Of a stretch of 64,000 bases of DNA, positions 17,369-26,957 are shown piece after piece. This DNA is from Pseudomonas sp. PD9R (GTDB taxonomy: Bacteria > Pseudomonadota > Gammaproteobacteria > Pseudomonadales > Pseudomonadaceae): assembly GCF_019200975.1 (NCBI RefSeq), contig NZ_JAHTMR010000020.1:28335-92334 (forward strand), read 5' to 3'. The notes under the pieces are model-generated. The model saw nothing but the letters and a program-made list of their open reading frames with translations. It made no database searches and was not told where the DNA came from. The position numbers and the translations under genes are program-made. Position 1 is the stretch's first letter. Each line of letters begins with the position of its first letter.

Positions 17369-18448
17369 ATGAACTCGTCCGTCTCTGCTCTGCCACTGTC
17401 CACCCTGAGCCCTGCCAATGAAGCGCTGACTCTGCGTCTGCCCAGCTCGTTGCAACTCAAACAGCAATTGCCACTCACAAACGCCCTCGCCCAGCAAGTC
17501 GCGACACATCGCCAAGCGGTTCGCGCAATCCTTAACGGTGAAGACTCCCGTCTGCTGATCATCGTCGGCCCCTGCTCGATTCACGATCCCAAGTCGGCCC
17601 TCGAATACGCCGCCAATCTGGCCAAACTGGCCACCGAAGTCAGCGACGAAATGCTGCTGGTGATGCGCGCCTACGTCGAAAAACCGCGCACCACCGTCGG
17701 CTGGAAGGGTCTGGCCTACGATCCGCACCTGGATGGCAGTGACGACATGGCCGGCGGCCTGACACTGTCTCGCGAGCTGATGCGCGAAATGCTCATGCTA
17801 GGGCTGCCGGTTGCAACCGAGTTGCTGCAACCCATGGCTGCTGGCTACTTCGACGACCTGCTGAGCTGGGTCGCGATTGGTGCCCGCACCACTGAATCGC
17901 AGATCCATCGGGAAATGGCCAGCGGCCTGAGCATGCCGGTCGGCTTCAAAAATGGCACCGACGGCGGTGTCGCCGTTGCCAGCGATGCCATGCGCTCGGC
18001 CGCCCATCCCCATCGTCATTTCGGCGTCGATAGCCAGGGCCATCCCGCGATCATCCAGACCCCGGGCAATGCGGACACCCACCTGGTATTGCGTGGAGGT
18101 CATCGCGGCCCGAACTTCGACCGCGACAGCGTTGCTCAGGTGAACAGCGACCTGAGCAAACTGAAGATCCCGGCCCGCATCATGGTCGATTGCAGCCATG
18201 CCAACAGCGGTAAAGACCCGCTGCGTCAACCGGCGGTGTTCAACGACGTGCTTGAGCAACGCCTGCAAGGTGATCGCTCGCTGATCGGCATGATGATCGA
18301 AAGTCATTTGTTCGAAGGCTGCCAGCCACTGAGCCCGTCGCTGAGATACGGCGTGTCGATTACCGATGGTTGCCTGGGCTGGAACGGCACGGAACAACTA
18401 CTGCGTCAGGCAAAAGAGCGCCTGCGCGTACAACGCACCACGGCATGA
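17369..18448 (+). CDS. aroF: 3-deoxy-7-phosphoheptulonate (DAHP) synthase, class I
   Basis: The 359-aa enzyme condenses phosphoenolpyruvate and erythrose-4-phosphate in the first step of the shikimate pathway. Family motifs include IVGPCSIHD, EKPRTTVGWKG, IGARTTESQIHREMASG, GFKNGTDG, LRGGHRGPNFD, DCSHANSGK and ITDGCLGW. These include the metal-binding Cys, His, Glu and Asp positions. The ATG at 17369 has AAGGA eight bases upstream. Which aromatic amino acid inhibits the enzyme cannot be read directly; the symbol follows the class I AroF/AroG/AroH family. The long leader with an aromatic-rich peptide and terminator indicates attenuation. Confidence 0.9.
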   Translation: MNSSVSALPLSTLSPANEALTLRLPSSLQLKQQLPLTNALAQQVATHRQAVRAILNGEDSRLLIIVGPCSIHDPKSALEYAANLAKLATEVSDEMLLVMRAYVEKPRTTVGWKGLAYDPHLDGSDDMAGGLTLSRELMREMLMLGLPVATELLQPMAAGYFDDLLSWVAIGARTTESQIHREMASGLSMPVGFKNGTDGGVAVASDAMRSAAHPHRHFGVDSQGHPAIIQTPGNADTHLVLRGGHRGPNFDRDSVAQVNSDLSKLKIPARIMVDCSHANSGKDPLRQPAVFNDVLEQRLQGDRSLIGMMIESHLFEGCQPLSPSLRYGVSITDGCLGWNGTEQLLRQAKERLRVQRTTA

Positions 18449-18499
18449 CCTCGCCCGCCCGCCCGTCTTCATCCGCAGACCGGTGGGCGGCCAGCGATT

Positions 18500-19552
18500 C
18501 TAGGACCTTACCTGCACCATCGTCACTTCGGACTGTTGGCTGACATCGTCAAGACGCTCGACCGAAAACGAGACACGCACCGTCAAATCCCGGTGCTCCC
18601 GCCAAAACCGGTAGGGAACGATAAAAACCAATGGCTGGCCAGCCGTTTCCTTTGATATCTCGCGATCATCGCGATAATTGAAGTACTCGCCGTCGCATTT
18701 CAGGTAAACCAGTTCGCCCTCTTCAGTTCGGGCATTTTCGATAACGACGGTAACGCCATCCATTGCATCTTGCAGGTCCAGGATGCCTTCGTCGGTCTCC
18801 AACACGGCGGGCTCTGCCAATGGCTCGCGCTCCAGCGACCCGATCAACAACTGCGCAGGCTCCGAGTAACGCAGGGCTTGCCCCTGTTGCCGGACGCAAT
18901 AACTGACAGTGACGGTTGAGCCCCGATTAGGTGCGATACAGTCCGCATTGACCCAGAATGACAATTCACTGCCCACCGAAAATGACTCAACCTTCAGCGT
19001 GTCATTGAAACTGGCCTGGGGCGTCATTCCCGCCCACGACAGTAGAATCCAGTCTCCCGCGGCCATCCGCGGGTAAGGCCTGATTGTTACGAGCGTTCCC
19101 TCCTTTACCATTTCCGGATCGAGCGTGCCGCCCACTGCATCGTCGGCAATCGCTGCCAGCATGTCCTGCCGGACATCGCCAACACTCAATTGGAGGTGAG
19201 CGGAACGCGCAGGCTCGGGTAAATTTGCACTGGTAAGCGTGTAATAGAGCTCTAGCGAGCCGCCTTCGAGTACCGCGATATGCGCGCCGGGAACGGTGAA
19301 AACGGTCTCGGCACCCACCCGCTCTTCGCTGACAAAACGCGTCACCTCGTGCTTGTAAGGCAAACCCTCGGCATCCAGTCCCGACCAGGTCAGCAGTAGC
19401 TTGTCTCCGCAAGCCATGCCGGGATAAGGCTCGACAGTGATGACGGCTTTTCTTTCAGAGGGATGCAGTACGCCATTTTCCACCTGCTCCAGTACCGGTA
19501 GCGATAGCCATTGTCGCGCCGTGTCGGGTGTCTCTATTTCATGAGTAGTCAT
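18500..19552 (-). CDS. Hypothetical protein with three Ig-like repeat domains
   Basis: This 350-aa protein shows three tandem modules of about 110-120 residues. Modules one and two share a clear pattern: AVITVEPYPGMACGDKLLLTWSG and VTIRPYPRMAAGDWILLSWAG. The third has a weaker version (VTVVIENARTEEGELVYLKCDG). Each is predicted to be all-beta. No signal peptide or membrane segment is present, so if it is exported another route is used. Similar repeat proteins are common in Pseudomonas as uncharacterised Ig-like proteins. The gene is convergent with DAHP synthase. Confidence 0.7.
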   Translation of the reverse strand: MTTHEIETPDTARQWLSLPVLEQVENGVLHPSERKAVITVEPYPGMACGDKLLLTWSGLDAEGLPYKHEVTRFVSEERVGAETVFTVPGAHIAVLEGGSLELYYTLTSANLPEPARSAHLQLSVGDVRQDMLAAIADDAVGGTLDPEMVKEGTLVTIRPYPRMAAGDWILLSWAGMTPQASFNDTLKVESFSVGSELSFWVNADCIAPNRGSTVTVSYCVRQQGQALRYSEPAQLLIGSLEREPLAEPAVLETDEGILDLQDAMDGVTVVIENARTEEGELVYLKCDGEYFNYRDDREISKETAGQPLVFIVPYRFWREHRDLTVRVSFSVERLDDVSQQSEVTMVQVRS

Positions 19553-19884
19553 TCAAACGCTCCAGTCCTTGGAATAAACGCCGCCCGGATCACCGGCGAC
19601 GAACCAGGCGTATTGAACCTTATGCTGATCATTCGCGATGCCGGGTGATCTCTCCGGACAGCAAGGAAAAAGGACCTACGCGAAGTAGGTCATTGCCCAC
19701 AGCCGCTCAACTCATGCTGAAAAGATGTCCGAATAATCCGATCAGGACCTCACTCACCGCCGAGTTCTCGTACCTTTCCTATGCCGTTTTCATCCACTTA
19801 CAGCGGCTTTTTCGTACACCGCGCCGCAGCTGGAGTGCTTTAGAGTGAGGCACGAGACACCTCCCTGAACGGCTGAAAGAAGGT
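19553..19884. other. Intergenic region of about 330 bases
   Basis: This is the divergent gap between the Ig-like repeat gene and the lipase. I see no gene with a ribosome site. A short ORF at 19645-19848 has no initiation signal and no family resemblance. The base composition is less GC-rich near 19700-19830, where promoters for either side could lie. Confidence 0.4.
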
Positions 19885-20772
19885 ATGAACATGCAACGGA
19901 ATGCAAACACTCGTTATCCAATCCTGCTGGTCCACGGGCTTTACGGCTTCGAACGGATCGGCACCTTCGAACTCTTCCATGACGTAAAACAGGCCCTTAG
20001 AAGCAATGGCGCGAGAGTGTTCGTCCCACATCTGTCGGCCACCCACAGGAACGAAACACGGGGTGAGCAACTGTTGGCACAGGTCGAGCGAGTGCTGGAA
20101 GGCACAGGCGCAGATAAAGTCAACCTTATCGGCCACAGTCAGGGAGCACTCGCTGCACGTTATGCGGGCGCGGTTGAGCCACAGTCTGTTGCTTCGGTGA
20201 CGTCGGTCAGTGGTCCGAACCACGGTTCTGAGCTGGCGGACTTCCTGCGCAAAGCACTCACCCCTGGATGCTTGCCTGAACAGATTGCAGAGACGGTCGC
20301 AACGCTATTCGCCGACTTTCTTTCGCTACTCAGCGGCAACCGCCAGCTCCCGCAAAACGCCATCGCAGCGCTGAATGCACTGACCACCGAAGGTGTGGGT
20401 GCATTCAACGACAAGTATCCTCAGGGGCTACCGAAAACCTGGGGTGGCAAGGGGCGCGAACTGGTCAACGGTGTTCGGTATTACTCCTGGAGCGGCATCT
20501 TGAAGGAAAACATTCTGGATGAAGGGCTCGGCGCACTTGATCCATTGCACGGTTTCTTGCGAGCGTTCTCCCGCTATTTCACCACCGAAGCTGAGCAGAA
20601 CGATGGCATGGTTGGGCGTTTCAGCTCCCATCTGGGCACTGTCATCCGCTCTGACTATGCGCTGGACCACGTGGCTACCCTGCGCCAGACAACAGGACTG
20701 ACCACAAAAAATATCGACCCGATCGACCTGTATGTGCAGCATGCCGAACGTCTGAAAAAAGCCGGCCTTTAA
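19885..20772 (+). CDS. Triacylglycerol lipase (alpha/beta hydrolase)
   Basis: The 295-aa protein resembles the Pseudomonas family I lipases. It has the oxyanion region ILLVHGLYGF, nucleophile elbow GHSQG, the acid region EQNDGMV and the catalytic His in LDHVATL; the NIDPIDLY stretch near the C-terminus is typical of this group. There is no signal peptide ahead of the catalytic fold and no foldase gene beside it, unlike many secreted lipases. Secretion by another route, or an intracellular role, remains open. The ATG at 19885 follows GAAGG. Confidence 0.88.
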   Translation: MNMQRNANTRYPILLVHGLYGFERIGTFELFHDVKQALRSNGARVFVPHLSATHRNETRGEQLLAQVERVLEGTGADKVNLIGHSQGALAARYAGAVEPQSVASVTSVSGPNHGSELADFLRKALTPGCLPEQIAETVATLFADFLSLLSGNRQLPQNAIAALNALTTEGVGAFNDKYPQGLPKTWGGKGRELVNGVRYYSWSGILKENILDEGLGALDPLHGFLRAFSRYFTTEAEQNDGMVGRFSSHLGTVIRSDYALDHVATLRQTTGLTTKNIDPIDLYVQHAERLKKAGL

Positions 20773-20878
20773 TCTGCATCCTGCCGGCCAGCCCGCATGG
20801 AACGGAACTTTGAGGAGAAATAGCCCACCGAATCCGGTAGGCTCAGCAATTTACCGAACATTAAAAGGAGTATTTTCC

Positions 20879-21160
20879 ATGGCTAAAGCCACTGCCCGTC
20901 ACATCCTGGTTGCCAGCGAAGCCAAGTGCAACGAACTCAAGGCCCAAATCGAAGCGGGTGCAGACTTCGCCGAAATCGCCAAAGCCAACTCCACTTGCCC
21001 TTCCAGCCGCCAGGGCGGCGATCTGGGTTCGTTCGGCCCGGGTCAAATGGTCAAGGAATTCGACACCGTGGTCTTCAGCGCACCGATCAACATCGTGCAA
21101 GGCCCGGTCAAGACCCAGTTTGGTTACCACCTGCTGGAAGTGACCAGCCGTCAGGACTGA
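20879..21160 (+). CDS. ppiC: Parvulin-type peptidyl-prolyl cis-trans isomerase
   Basis: The 93-aa protein is a single PpiC domain: ARHILVASEAKCNELK, STCPSSRQGGDLGSFGPGQMV, FDTVVFSAP and FGYHLLEVTSR, which together form the parvulin core including the substrate-site His/Cys region. There is no signal peptide, so it is probably cytoplasmic like E. coli PpiC. AAAGGAG precedes the ATG. A paralogue lies at 36837-37112. Confidence 0.93.
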   Translation: MAKATARHILVASEAKCNELKAQIEAGADFAEIAKANSTCPSSRQGGDLGSFGPGQMVKEFDTVVFSAPINIVQGPVKTQFGYHLLEVTSRQD

Positions 21161-21182
21161 TCGACGCCTGAGTTTTTTCCCG

Positions 21183-21210
21183 CAACGGCCCGCCTCTTGG
21201 TGGGCCGTTG
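21183..21210 (+). terminator. Predicted terminator after ppiC
   Basis: CAACGGCCC and GGGCCGTTG arms form a perfect nine-bp stem, followed by TGTTTC, a weak T-run. It separates ppiC from the yej-type operon. Confidence 0.6.
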
Positions 21211-21295
21211 TGTTTCAGATACGTAATTGGCTGGCGAGGGACGCGCCGCTAGCGTACAAATTGTCGTTAACGACCACCCGGCTCTAAGGCTGACA

Positions 21296-23164
21296 ATGCG
21301 ACTGGCTTTCTCTACTTTATTATTCACTGCCGTGGCCTTGCTGTTGGGTGCCACCGGTGTGGATGCCGCACCGCAACATGCGTTGACCGTCTACGGCGAA
21401 CCGGCCAAGTACCCTGCTGGCTTCAGCCATTTTGCCTATACCAATCCGCAAGCCCCGAAAGGCGGCACGATGCGTCGTTCGGCGATCGAAATCGGCCATT
21501 TCGACCATGTCTTGCCCTACATCGACAAAGGTATCGGCGTCTCGCAGATTGACGGCCTCATCTACTCACCTCTGGCCCAACGTTCGCTGGACGAGCCATA
21601 CACCGTGTACGGCCTTGTCGCGCAGAAGATGGAGCGCTCCGATGATGGCTTGTCCCTGCGCTTCTACTTGAACCCCAAGGCGCGTTTCGCCGATGGCACG
21701 CCGATCACTGCACAAGACGTACGCTACACCTTCGACTTGCTGATGACCCAGGGCAGCCTGCGTTATCGCACCCAATTCGCCGACGTCAAAGGCGTCGAAG
21801 TGGAATCACCACTGACTGTGCGCTTCGACTTCAAGAACAATGAAAACCGCACCCTGCCGCTGGACATCGCCACCCTGCCGGTGTTTCCCGAGCATTGGTG
21901 GAAGACCCGCGACTTCGCCAGTGGCGGCGGCTACGAGCCGCCGCTGGGCAGCGGGCCGTACAAAGTGAGCAAGGTCGACTCGGGGCGCAGCATCACTTTC
22001 GAGCGTGATCCGGACTGGTGGGGCAAGGATCTACCGGTCAGCCGCGGCCTCTACAATTTCGACCATTTCAGCATCGAGTATTTCGGCGACACCGACGTTG
22101 CCCGCCAGGTGCTGCGTGGTGGCGCCTACGACTACAACCGCGAATTTTCCGCCACCGGTTACTCCATTGGCTACGAAAGCCCGGCCCTGAGCGACGGCCG
22201 CCTGCAAAAGGCGCACCTGGCGACAGAAGCGCCACAACCCAGCCAGGGCTTTGTGTTCAACCTGCAAAAACCGATGTTCCAGGATCGCCGGGTGCGGCAG
22301 GCGCTCGCCATGCTCTGGGATTTCGAATGGAGCAACCGGCAGATGATGCGCAACATGTACATCCGCCAGCAGAGCTTCTTCTCCAACACTGACCTCGCCG
22401 CTCGGCGACTGCCGGACGCCGGCGAACTGGCGATTCTCGAGCCCCTGCGCGGCCAGATACCCGACGAAGTCTTCACCCAGGTGTTCGAAGCGCCAAAAAC
22501 CGATGGCAGCGGCGTGATCCGCAACAAGCAGTTGCAAGCCCTTGATCTGCTGGAACAGGCAGGCTGGAAACCCGATGGCGATCAACTGGTCAACGCCGAC
22601 GGTGAGCCGCTGAGCTTCACCTTCCTGGTCAGCCAGAACGGCATGGACCGTTTACTGTTGCCGTACAAACGCACGTTGAAACAGATCGGCATCGACCTGA
22701 GCATTCGTCGCATCGACTCATCCCAGTACGTCAATCGCCTGATGAGCCGCGACTACGACATGATCGTAACCGGCTACCCGGTGACCACCTCTCCCGGGGG
22801 CGAACTGCTCAACTACTTCGGCTCGGCCGCGGCCACTGATCCGGGTTCCAACAACTACATGGTGTTGAAGAATCCGGCGATAGATACCCTGATCAACGGG
22901 CTGGTGCGCGCCAATACCCAGGCTGACATGTTGCACTACGCCCATGCGCTGGACCGGGTGCTGCAATGGAATTACTACTGGATTCCCAACTATTACCCGC
23001 CGGGCACCTCCACCGTGTGGTGGAATCGCTTCGGCATACCGAACGTGCAGGCGAGCAACGACGAAGCCATCGAGAGCTGGTGGGAAATGAGCACCACGCC
23101 CTTGACCAATCAGCAGATGACCGCTGAGCGTATCCGCCGTGGCACACCCGGAGGACCGCATTGA
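21296..23164 (+). CDS. yejA: Peptide ABC transporter, periplasmic binding protein (YejA type)
   Basis: The 622-aa protein has a signal peptide (MRLAFSTLLFTAVALLLGAT...VDA) and the SBP_bac_5 fold of oligopeptide binding proteins. It has family features such as YGEPAKYPAGFSHFAYTNPQAPKGG near the N-terminus and LGSGPYKV in the middle. In E. coli, YejABEF imports peptides including microcin C. I chose ATG 21296, preceded by AAGG and starting the signal peptide; an upstream in-frame extension lacks this logic. The stop codon overlaps the yejB start (TGATG). Confidence 0.92.
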   Translation: MRLAFSTLLFTAVALLLGATGVDAAPQHALTVYGEPAKYPAGFSHFAYTNPQAPKGGTMRRSAIEIGHFDHVLPYIDKGIGVSQIDGLIYSPLAQRSLDEPYTVYGLVAQKMERSDDGLSLRFYLNPKARFADGTPITAQDVRYTFDLLMTQGSLRYRTQFADVKGVEVESPLTVRFDFKNNENRTLPLDIATLPVFPEHWWKTRDFASGGGYEPPLGSGPYKVSKVDSGRSITFERDPDWWGKDLPVSRGLYNFDHFSIEYFGDTDVARQVLRGGAYDYNREFSATGYSIGYESPALSDGRLQKAHLATEAPQPSQGFVFNLQKPMFQDRRVRQALAMLWDFEWSNRQMMRNMYIRQQSFFSNTDLAARRLPDAGELAILEPLRGQIPDEVFTQVFEAPKTDGSGVIRNKQLQALDLLEQAGWKPDGDQLVNADGEPLSFTFLVSQNGMDRLLLPYKRTLKQIGIDLSIRRIDSSQYVNRLMSRDYDMIVTGYPVTTSPGGELLNYFGSAAATDPGSNNYMVLKNPAIDTLINGLVRANTQADMLHYAHALDRVLQWNYYWIPNYYPPGTSTVWWNRFGIPNVQASNDEAIESWWEMSTTPLTNQQMTAERIRRGTPGGPH

Positions 23165-24225
23165 TGTGGACTTACATTCTGCGGCGCCTGTTGCTGATCA
23201 TTCCCACGCTGGTGATCATTCTTCTGGTCAATTTCGTCATCGTCCAGGCCGCGCCGGGTGGGCCGGTGGAGCAAGCCATTGCCCACCTGCAAGGCATCGG
23301 CGGAGTCAATGTCGGTGGCGGCGCCAGCGAGGCAATCAGCAATAGCTCTCGAGCCAGCCGTGGGCTTGACCCGCAACTGATCAAGGACATCGAAAAACAG
23401 TACGGCTTCGACAAACCGGCACCGGAACGTCTGTGGCTGATGCTGACCAGCTACGCGCGCCTGGATTTCGGCAAAAGCTTCTTCCGCGGCGCTACCGTCA
23501 CCGACCTGATCCTGGAGAAAATGCCGGTCACCATTTCCCTTGGGCTCTGGGCGACGCTGATCACCTATCTGGTGTCGATCCCGCTGGGCATCCGCAAAGC
23601 GGTGCATCACGGCAGCCATTTCGACATCTGGAGCAGTACCGCAATCATCATCGGCTACGCCATGCCGGCGTTCCTGTTCGCGATGTTCCTGATCGTGGTG
23701 TTCGCGGGCGGCACTTCGCTGAACTGGTTCCCGGTGCGCGGACTGGTTTCGGACAATTTCGAGTCGCTCTCGACCATCGGCAAAATCGCCGACTATTTCT
23801 GGCACCTGGTGCTACCCGTGACGGCGCTGGTGATCGGCGGCTTCGCGACGCTGACCATCCTGACCAAGAACTCGTTCCTCAATGAAATTACCCGCCAGTA
23901 CGTGGTCACCGCCCGCGCCAAGGGTTTGAGCGAGCGCCGGGTGCTGTATGGCCACGTGTTCCGCAATGCCATGTTGCTGGTGGTCTCGGGCATTCCCCAG
24001 GCATTTATCAGTGTGTTTTTTGCCGGTTCGTTGCTGATCGAAGTGATTTTCTCCCTCGACGGCCTCGGTCGTATGAGCTACGAAGCGGCGGTGTCACGGG
24101 ACTATCCAGTGGTATTCGGTTCGCTGTTCATCTTTACCTTGTTCGGCCTGCTGATAAAACTGGTGGGCGACCTCTGTTACACCCTGGTCGACCCGCGTAT
24201 CGACTTCGCCGCGAGGAATGCCTGA
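23164..24225 (+). CDS. yejB: Peptide ABC transporter, permease (YejB type)
   Basis: The 353-aa inner-membrane protein has the first transmembrane segment RRLLLIIPTLVIILLVNF and the conserved VQAAPGGPVEQ. The binding-protein-dependent transport signature is the EAA-like loop (ARAKGLSERRVLYGHVFRNA), which contacts the ATPase. Start and stop overlap the neighbours by one base each, so the operon is translationally coupled. Confidence 0.93.
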   Translation: MWTYILRRLLLIIPTLVIILLVNFVIVQAAPGGPVEQAIAHLQGIGGVNVGGGASEAISNSSRASRGLDPQLIKDIEKQYGFDKPAPERLWLMLTSYARLDFGKSFFRGATVTDLILEKMPVTISLGLWATLITYLVSIPLGIRKAVHHGSHFDIWSSTAIIIGYAMPAFLFAMFLIVVFAGGTSLNWFPVRGLVSDNFESLSTIGKIADYFWHLVLPVTALVIGGFATLTILTKNSFLNEITRQYVVTARAKGLSERRVLYGHVFRNAMLLVVSGIPQAFISVFFAGSLLIEVIFSLDGLGRMSYEAAVSRDYPVVFGSLFIFTLFGLLIKLVGDLCYTLVDPRIDFAARNA

Positions 24226-25247
24226 TGTTCAAGCTTTCGCCGCTGGGCCGTCGTCGTTTCGAACGTTTCAAGAAAAACCGCCGTGGCTGGTGGTCGCTGT
24301 GGTTGTTTGTCGGCCTGTTCATCCTGACCCTGGGTGGCGAGCTGATCGCCAACGACAAACCGCTGATCGTCAGCTATCAAGGCTCGTTGTACTTCCCCGC
24401 CCTCAAGCGCTACACCGAACAGGAATTTGGCGGGCAACTGCCGTTCCAGGCTGATTACCGAAGCGACTATGTACAGCAACTGATCAAGAAGGAAGGTGGC
24501 TGGCTGCTGTTTCCGCCGATCCCGTTCAGCGACGACACGCCGAACTATGACCTGAACAAACCTGCGCCTAGTCCGCCTTCGAATGTGAACTGGCTGGGCA
24601 CGGACGACCAGGCGCGGGATGTATTGGCCCGGGTGATTTTCGGTGCACGGGTGTCGATTCTGTTTGCCTTGATGCTGACCTTTGTCAGCGCGCTGATCGG
24701 CATCGCCGCCGGTGCCCTGCAAGGCTATTACGGCGGCTGGGTCGACCTGATCGGTCAACGCTTGCTGGAGGTCTGGTCAGGGTTGCCGGTGCTGTACCTG
24801 CTGATCATTTTGTCGGGATTCGTCGAGCCGAATTTCTGGTGGTTGCTGGGGATCATGGCGCTGTTTTCCTGGCTGGCCCTGGTGGACGTGGTGCGTGCCG
24901 AATTCCTGCGCGGGCGTAATCTGGAATACGTCAAAGCCGCCCGTGCGCTGGGCCTGAGCGACCAGAAAGTGATCGTGCGGCACATTCTGCCCAACGCCAT
25001 GAACGCCACCTTGAGTTACCTGCCGTTCATTCTGACCGGCGCAATCTCGACCCTCACCGCGCTGGACTTCCTCGGTTTCGGCATGCCTGCTGGCAGTGCC
25101 TCTCTGGGTGAGCTGATCGGTCAGGGCAAGCAGAATCTGCAAGCCCCGTGGTTGGGCCTGACAGCCTTTTTCACCCTGGCGTTGATTCTTTCTTTGCTGG
25201 TGTTTATCGGCGAGGCGTTGCGAGATGCCTTTGACCCCCGCTCTTGA
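24225..25247 (+). CDS. yejE: Peptide ABC transporter, permease (YejE type)
   Basis: The 340-aa protein has the YejE N-terminus (SPLGRRRFERFKKNRRGWWS), a long periplasmic loop containing GTDDQARDVLARVI, and the C-terminal transport signature (KAARALGLSDQKVIVRHILP). It pairs with YejB to form the channel. It starts at the TGATG overlap with yejB. Confidence 0.93.
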   Translation: MFKLSPLGRRRFERFKKNRRGWWSLWLFVGLFILTLGGELIANDKPLIVSYQGSLYFPALKRYTEQEFGGQLPFQADYRSDYVQQLIKKEGGWLLFPPIPFSDDTPNYDLNKPAPSPPSNVNWLGTDDQARDVLARVIFGARVSILFALMLTFVSALIGIAAGALQGYYGGWVDLIGQRLLEVWSGLPVLYLLIILSGFVEPNFWWLLGIMALFSWLALVDVVRAEFLRGRNLEYVKAARALGLSDQKVIVRHILPNAMNATLSYLPFILTGAISTLTALDFLGFGMPAGSASLGELIGQGKQNLQAPWLGLTAFFTLALILSLLVFIGEALRDAFDPRS

Positions 25248-25256
25248 TGAGAGCGC

Positions 25257-26852
25257 ATGATGCGGACTGCTGACATGAGTAACCTGATCGAAATCCGTGA
25301 CCTCAGCGTGGCCTTCAACGGCCAGACCGTTGTGCGCAATCTGTGCCTGGACATACGTCCCGGTGAGTGCCTGGCGCTGGTGGGCGAGTCGGGCTCGGGC
25401 AAATCGGTGACCGCCCATTCGATTTTGCAATTGCTACCCGAAGTCGGCACTGAAAGCCGCGGTAGCATCCGTTATCACGGCAAGGAATTGCTGGGTGCCT
25501 CGTCCAAGGTGCTGCGTGAGCTGCGGGGCAATCGCATTGCGATGATTTTCCAGGAGCCGATGACCTCGCTCAATCCGCTGCACAGCATCGAAAAGCAGAT
25601 CGGCGAGACCTTGCTCGTGCATAAAGGCCTGGCCGGTAAAGCGGCGCAAGCGCGGATTCTCGAGTTGCTGCATCTGGTGGGCATCAAGAAACCCAAGGAA
25701 AGGCTCAAGGCCTATCCGCACCAATTGTCCGGCGGGCAACGCCAGCGGGTGATGATTGCCATGGCCCTGGCCTGCGAACCTGAACTGCTGATCGCCGACG
25801 AGCCCACCACGGCACTGGATGTTACGGTACAGCGCAAGATCCTGTTGCTGCTCAAATCCCTGCAACAGCGTTTGGGCATGTCACTGCTGCTGATTAGCCA
25901 CGACCTTAATCTGGTGCGCAGCATCGCCCAGCGCGTTTGCGTAATGAAGGCCGGCGAAATTGTTGAGCAAGCCAGCTGCGAAACGATCTTCACCGAACCG
26001 AAACACCCCTACAGCTGCGTCTTGCTCAACGCCGAACCGGAAGGTGAAGCACTGCCCCGCGATGAACGTGAAAACGTGCTGGAAGTGGACAATCTGCGAG
26101 TGCAATTCGCAATCAGCGGCGGGTTGTTTCAGCGCAAGACTTATTTGAACGCGGTGGACGGCATCAGCCTGAGCATCCAGCGTGGCAAGACGCTGGGTAT
26201 CGTCGGTGAATCCGGTTCTGGCAAGTCCACCCTCGGCCAGGCGATCCTGCGGTTGCTCGACTCCGAAGGTAGCATTCGCTTTCAAGGTCAGGCGCTGGAC
26301 GGCCTGACGCAGAAGCAATTGCGGCCATGGCGCAAGAAAATGCAGGTGGTTTTTCAAGACCCTTTCGGCAGCCTCAGCCCACGAATGTCTGTGGAGCAGA
26401 TCATCTGCGAAGGCCTCGAAGTGCACAGTCAGTTGAGTACTGAAGAGTGCAACGCCGAGGTCATCCGGGCGTTGCAAGAAGTCGGACTCGATCCGCAGAG
26501 TCGCCATCGCTATCCCCACGAGTTCTCCGGCGGCCAACGCCAGCGCATCGCCATCGCTCGGGCGCTGGTGCTGAAACCGGCGCTGATCCTGCTCGACGAG
26601 CCGACCTCCGCATTGGACCGCACCGTGCAAAAACAAGTGGTCGCCCTGCTCCGTCAGCTTCAGGAAAAACATGGCCTGACATACCTCTTCATCAGCCATG
26701 ACCTGGCGGTGGTCCGCGCCTTGGCGCACGACATGATCGTAATCAAGGACGGCAAGGTCGTGGAAAGCGGCGCCAGCCACGACGTGTTCGATTCGCCGCA
26801 GCACCCGTACACCAAAGAGCTGTTGGCGGCGGCACATCCGCGGCAGGCATAA
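25257..26852 (+). CDS. yejF: Peptide ABC transporter, fused double ATPase (YejF type)
   Basis: The 531-aa protein contains two complete ABC ATPase domains. Walker A motifs GESGSGKS lie near residues 43-50 and about 320. Signatures LSGGQRQRV and FSGGQRQRI and the Walker B sequences LLIADEPTTALD and LILLDEPTSALD are intact, so both sites should be active. The start is one of two adjacent ATGs at 25257/25260; an ATG at 25275 (MSNLIEIRD) is also possible. It is the last gene of the operon and is followed by a REP pair. Confidence 0.92.
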   Translation: MMRTADMSNLIEIRDLSVAFNGQTVVRNLCLDIRPGECLALVGESGSGKSVTAHSILQLLPEVGTESRGSIRYHGKELLGASSKVLRELRGNRIAMIFQEPMTSLNPLHSIEKQIGETLLVHKGLAGKAAQARILELLHLVGIKKPKERLKAYPHQLSGGQRQRVMIAMALACEPELLIADEPTTALDVTVQRKILLLLKSLQQRLGMSLLLISHDLNLVRSIAQRVCVMKAGEIVEQASCETIFTEPKHPYSCVLLNAEPEGEALPRDERENVLEVDNLRVQFAISGGLFQRKTYLNAVDGISLSIQRGKTLGIVGESGSGKSTLGQAILRLLDSEGSIRFQGQALDGLTQKQLRPWRKKMQVVFQDPFGSLSPRMSVEQIICEGLEVHSQLSTEECNAEVIRALQEVGLDPQSRHRYPHEFSGGQRQRIAIARALVLKPALILLDEPTSALDRTVQKQVVALLRQLQEKHGLTYLFISHDLAVVRALAHDMIVIKDGKVVESGASHDVFDSPQHPYTKELLAAAHPRQA

Positions 26853-26862
26853 TTTTTGAATA

Positions 26863-26930
26863 GATCGCAGCCTGCGGCAGCTCCTGCATAACACCCCTGC
26901 AGGAGCTGTCGCAGGCTGCGATCTTTTGAT
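26863..26930. repeat. REP pair (GTAGGAGCTGCCG type, variant)
   Basis: GATCGCAGCCTGCGGCAG...CCTGCA and its inverted copy lie nine bases apart, between yejF and the sigma-54 regulator. Confidence 0.85.
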
Positions 26931-26957
26931 CTTGATCTTCGACAATGGGATGTCTTC

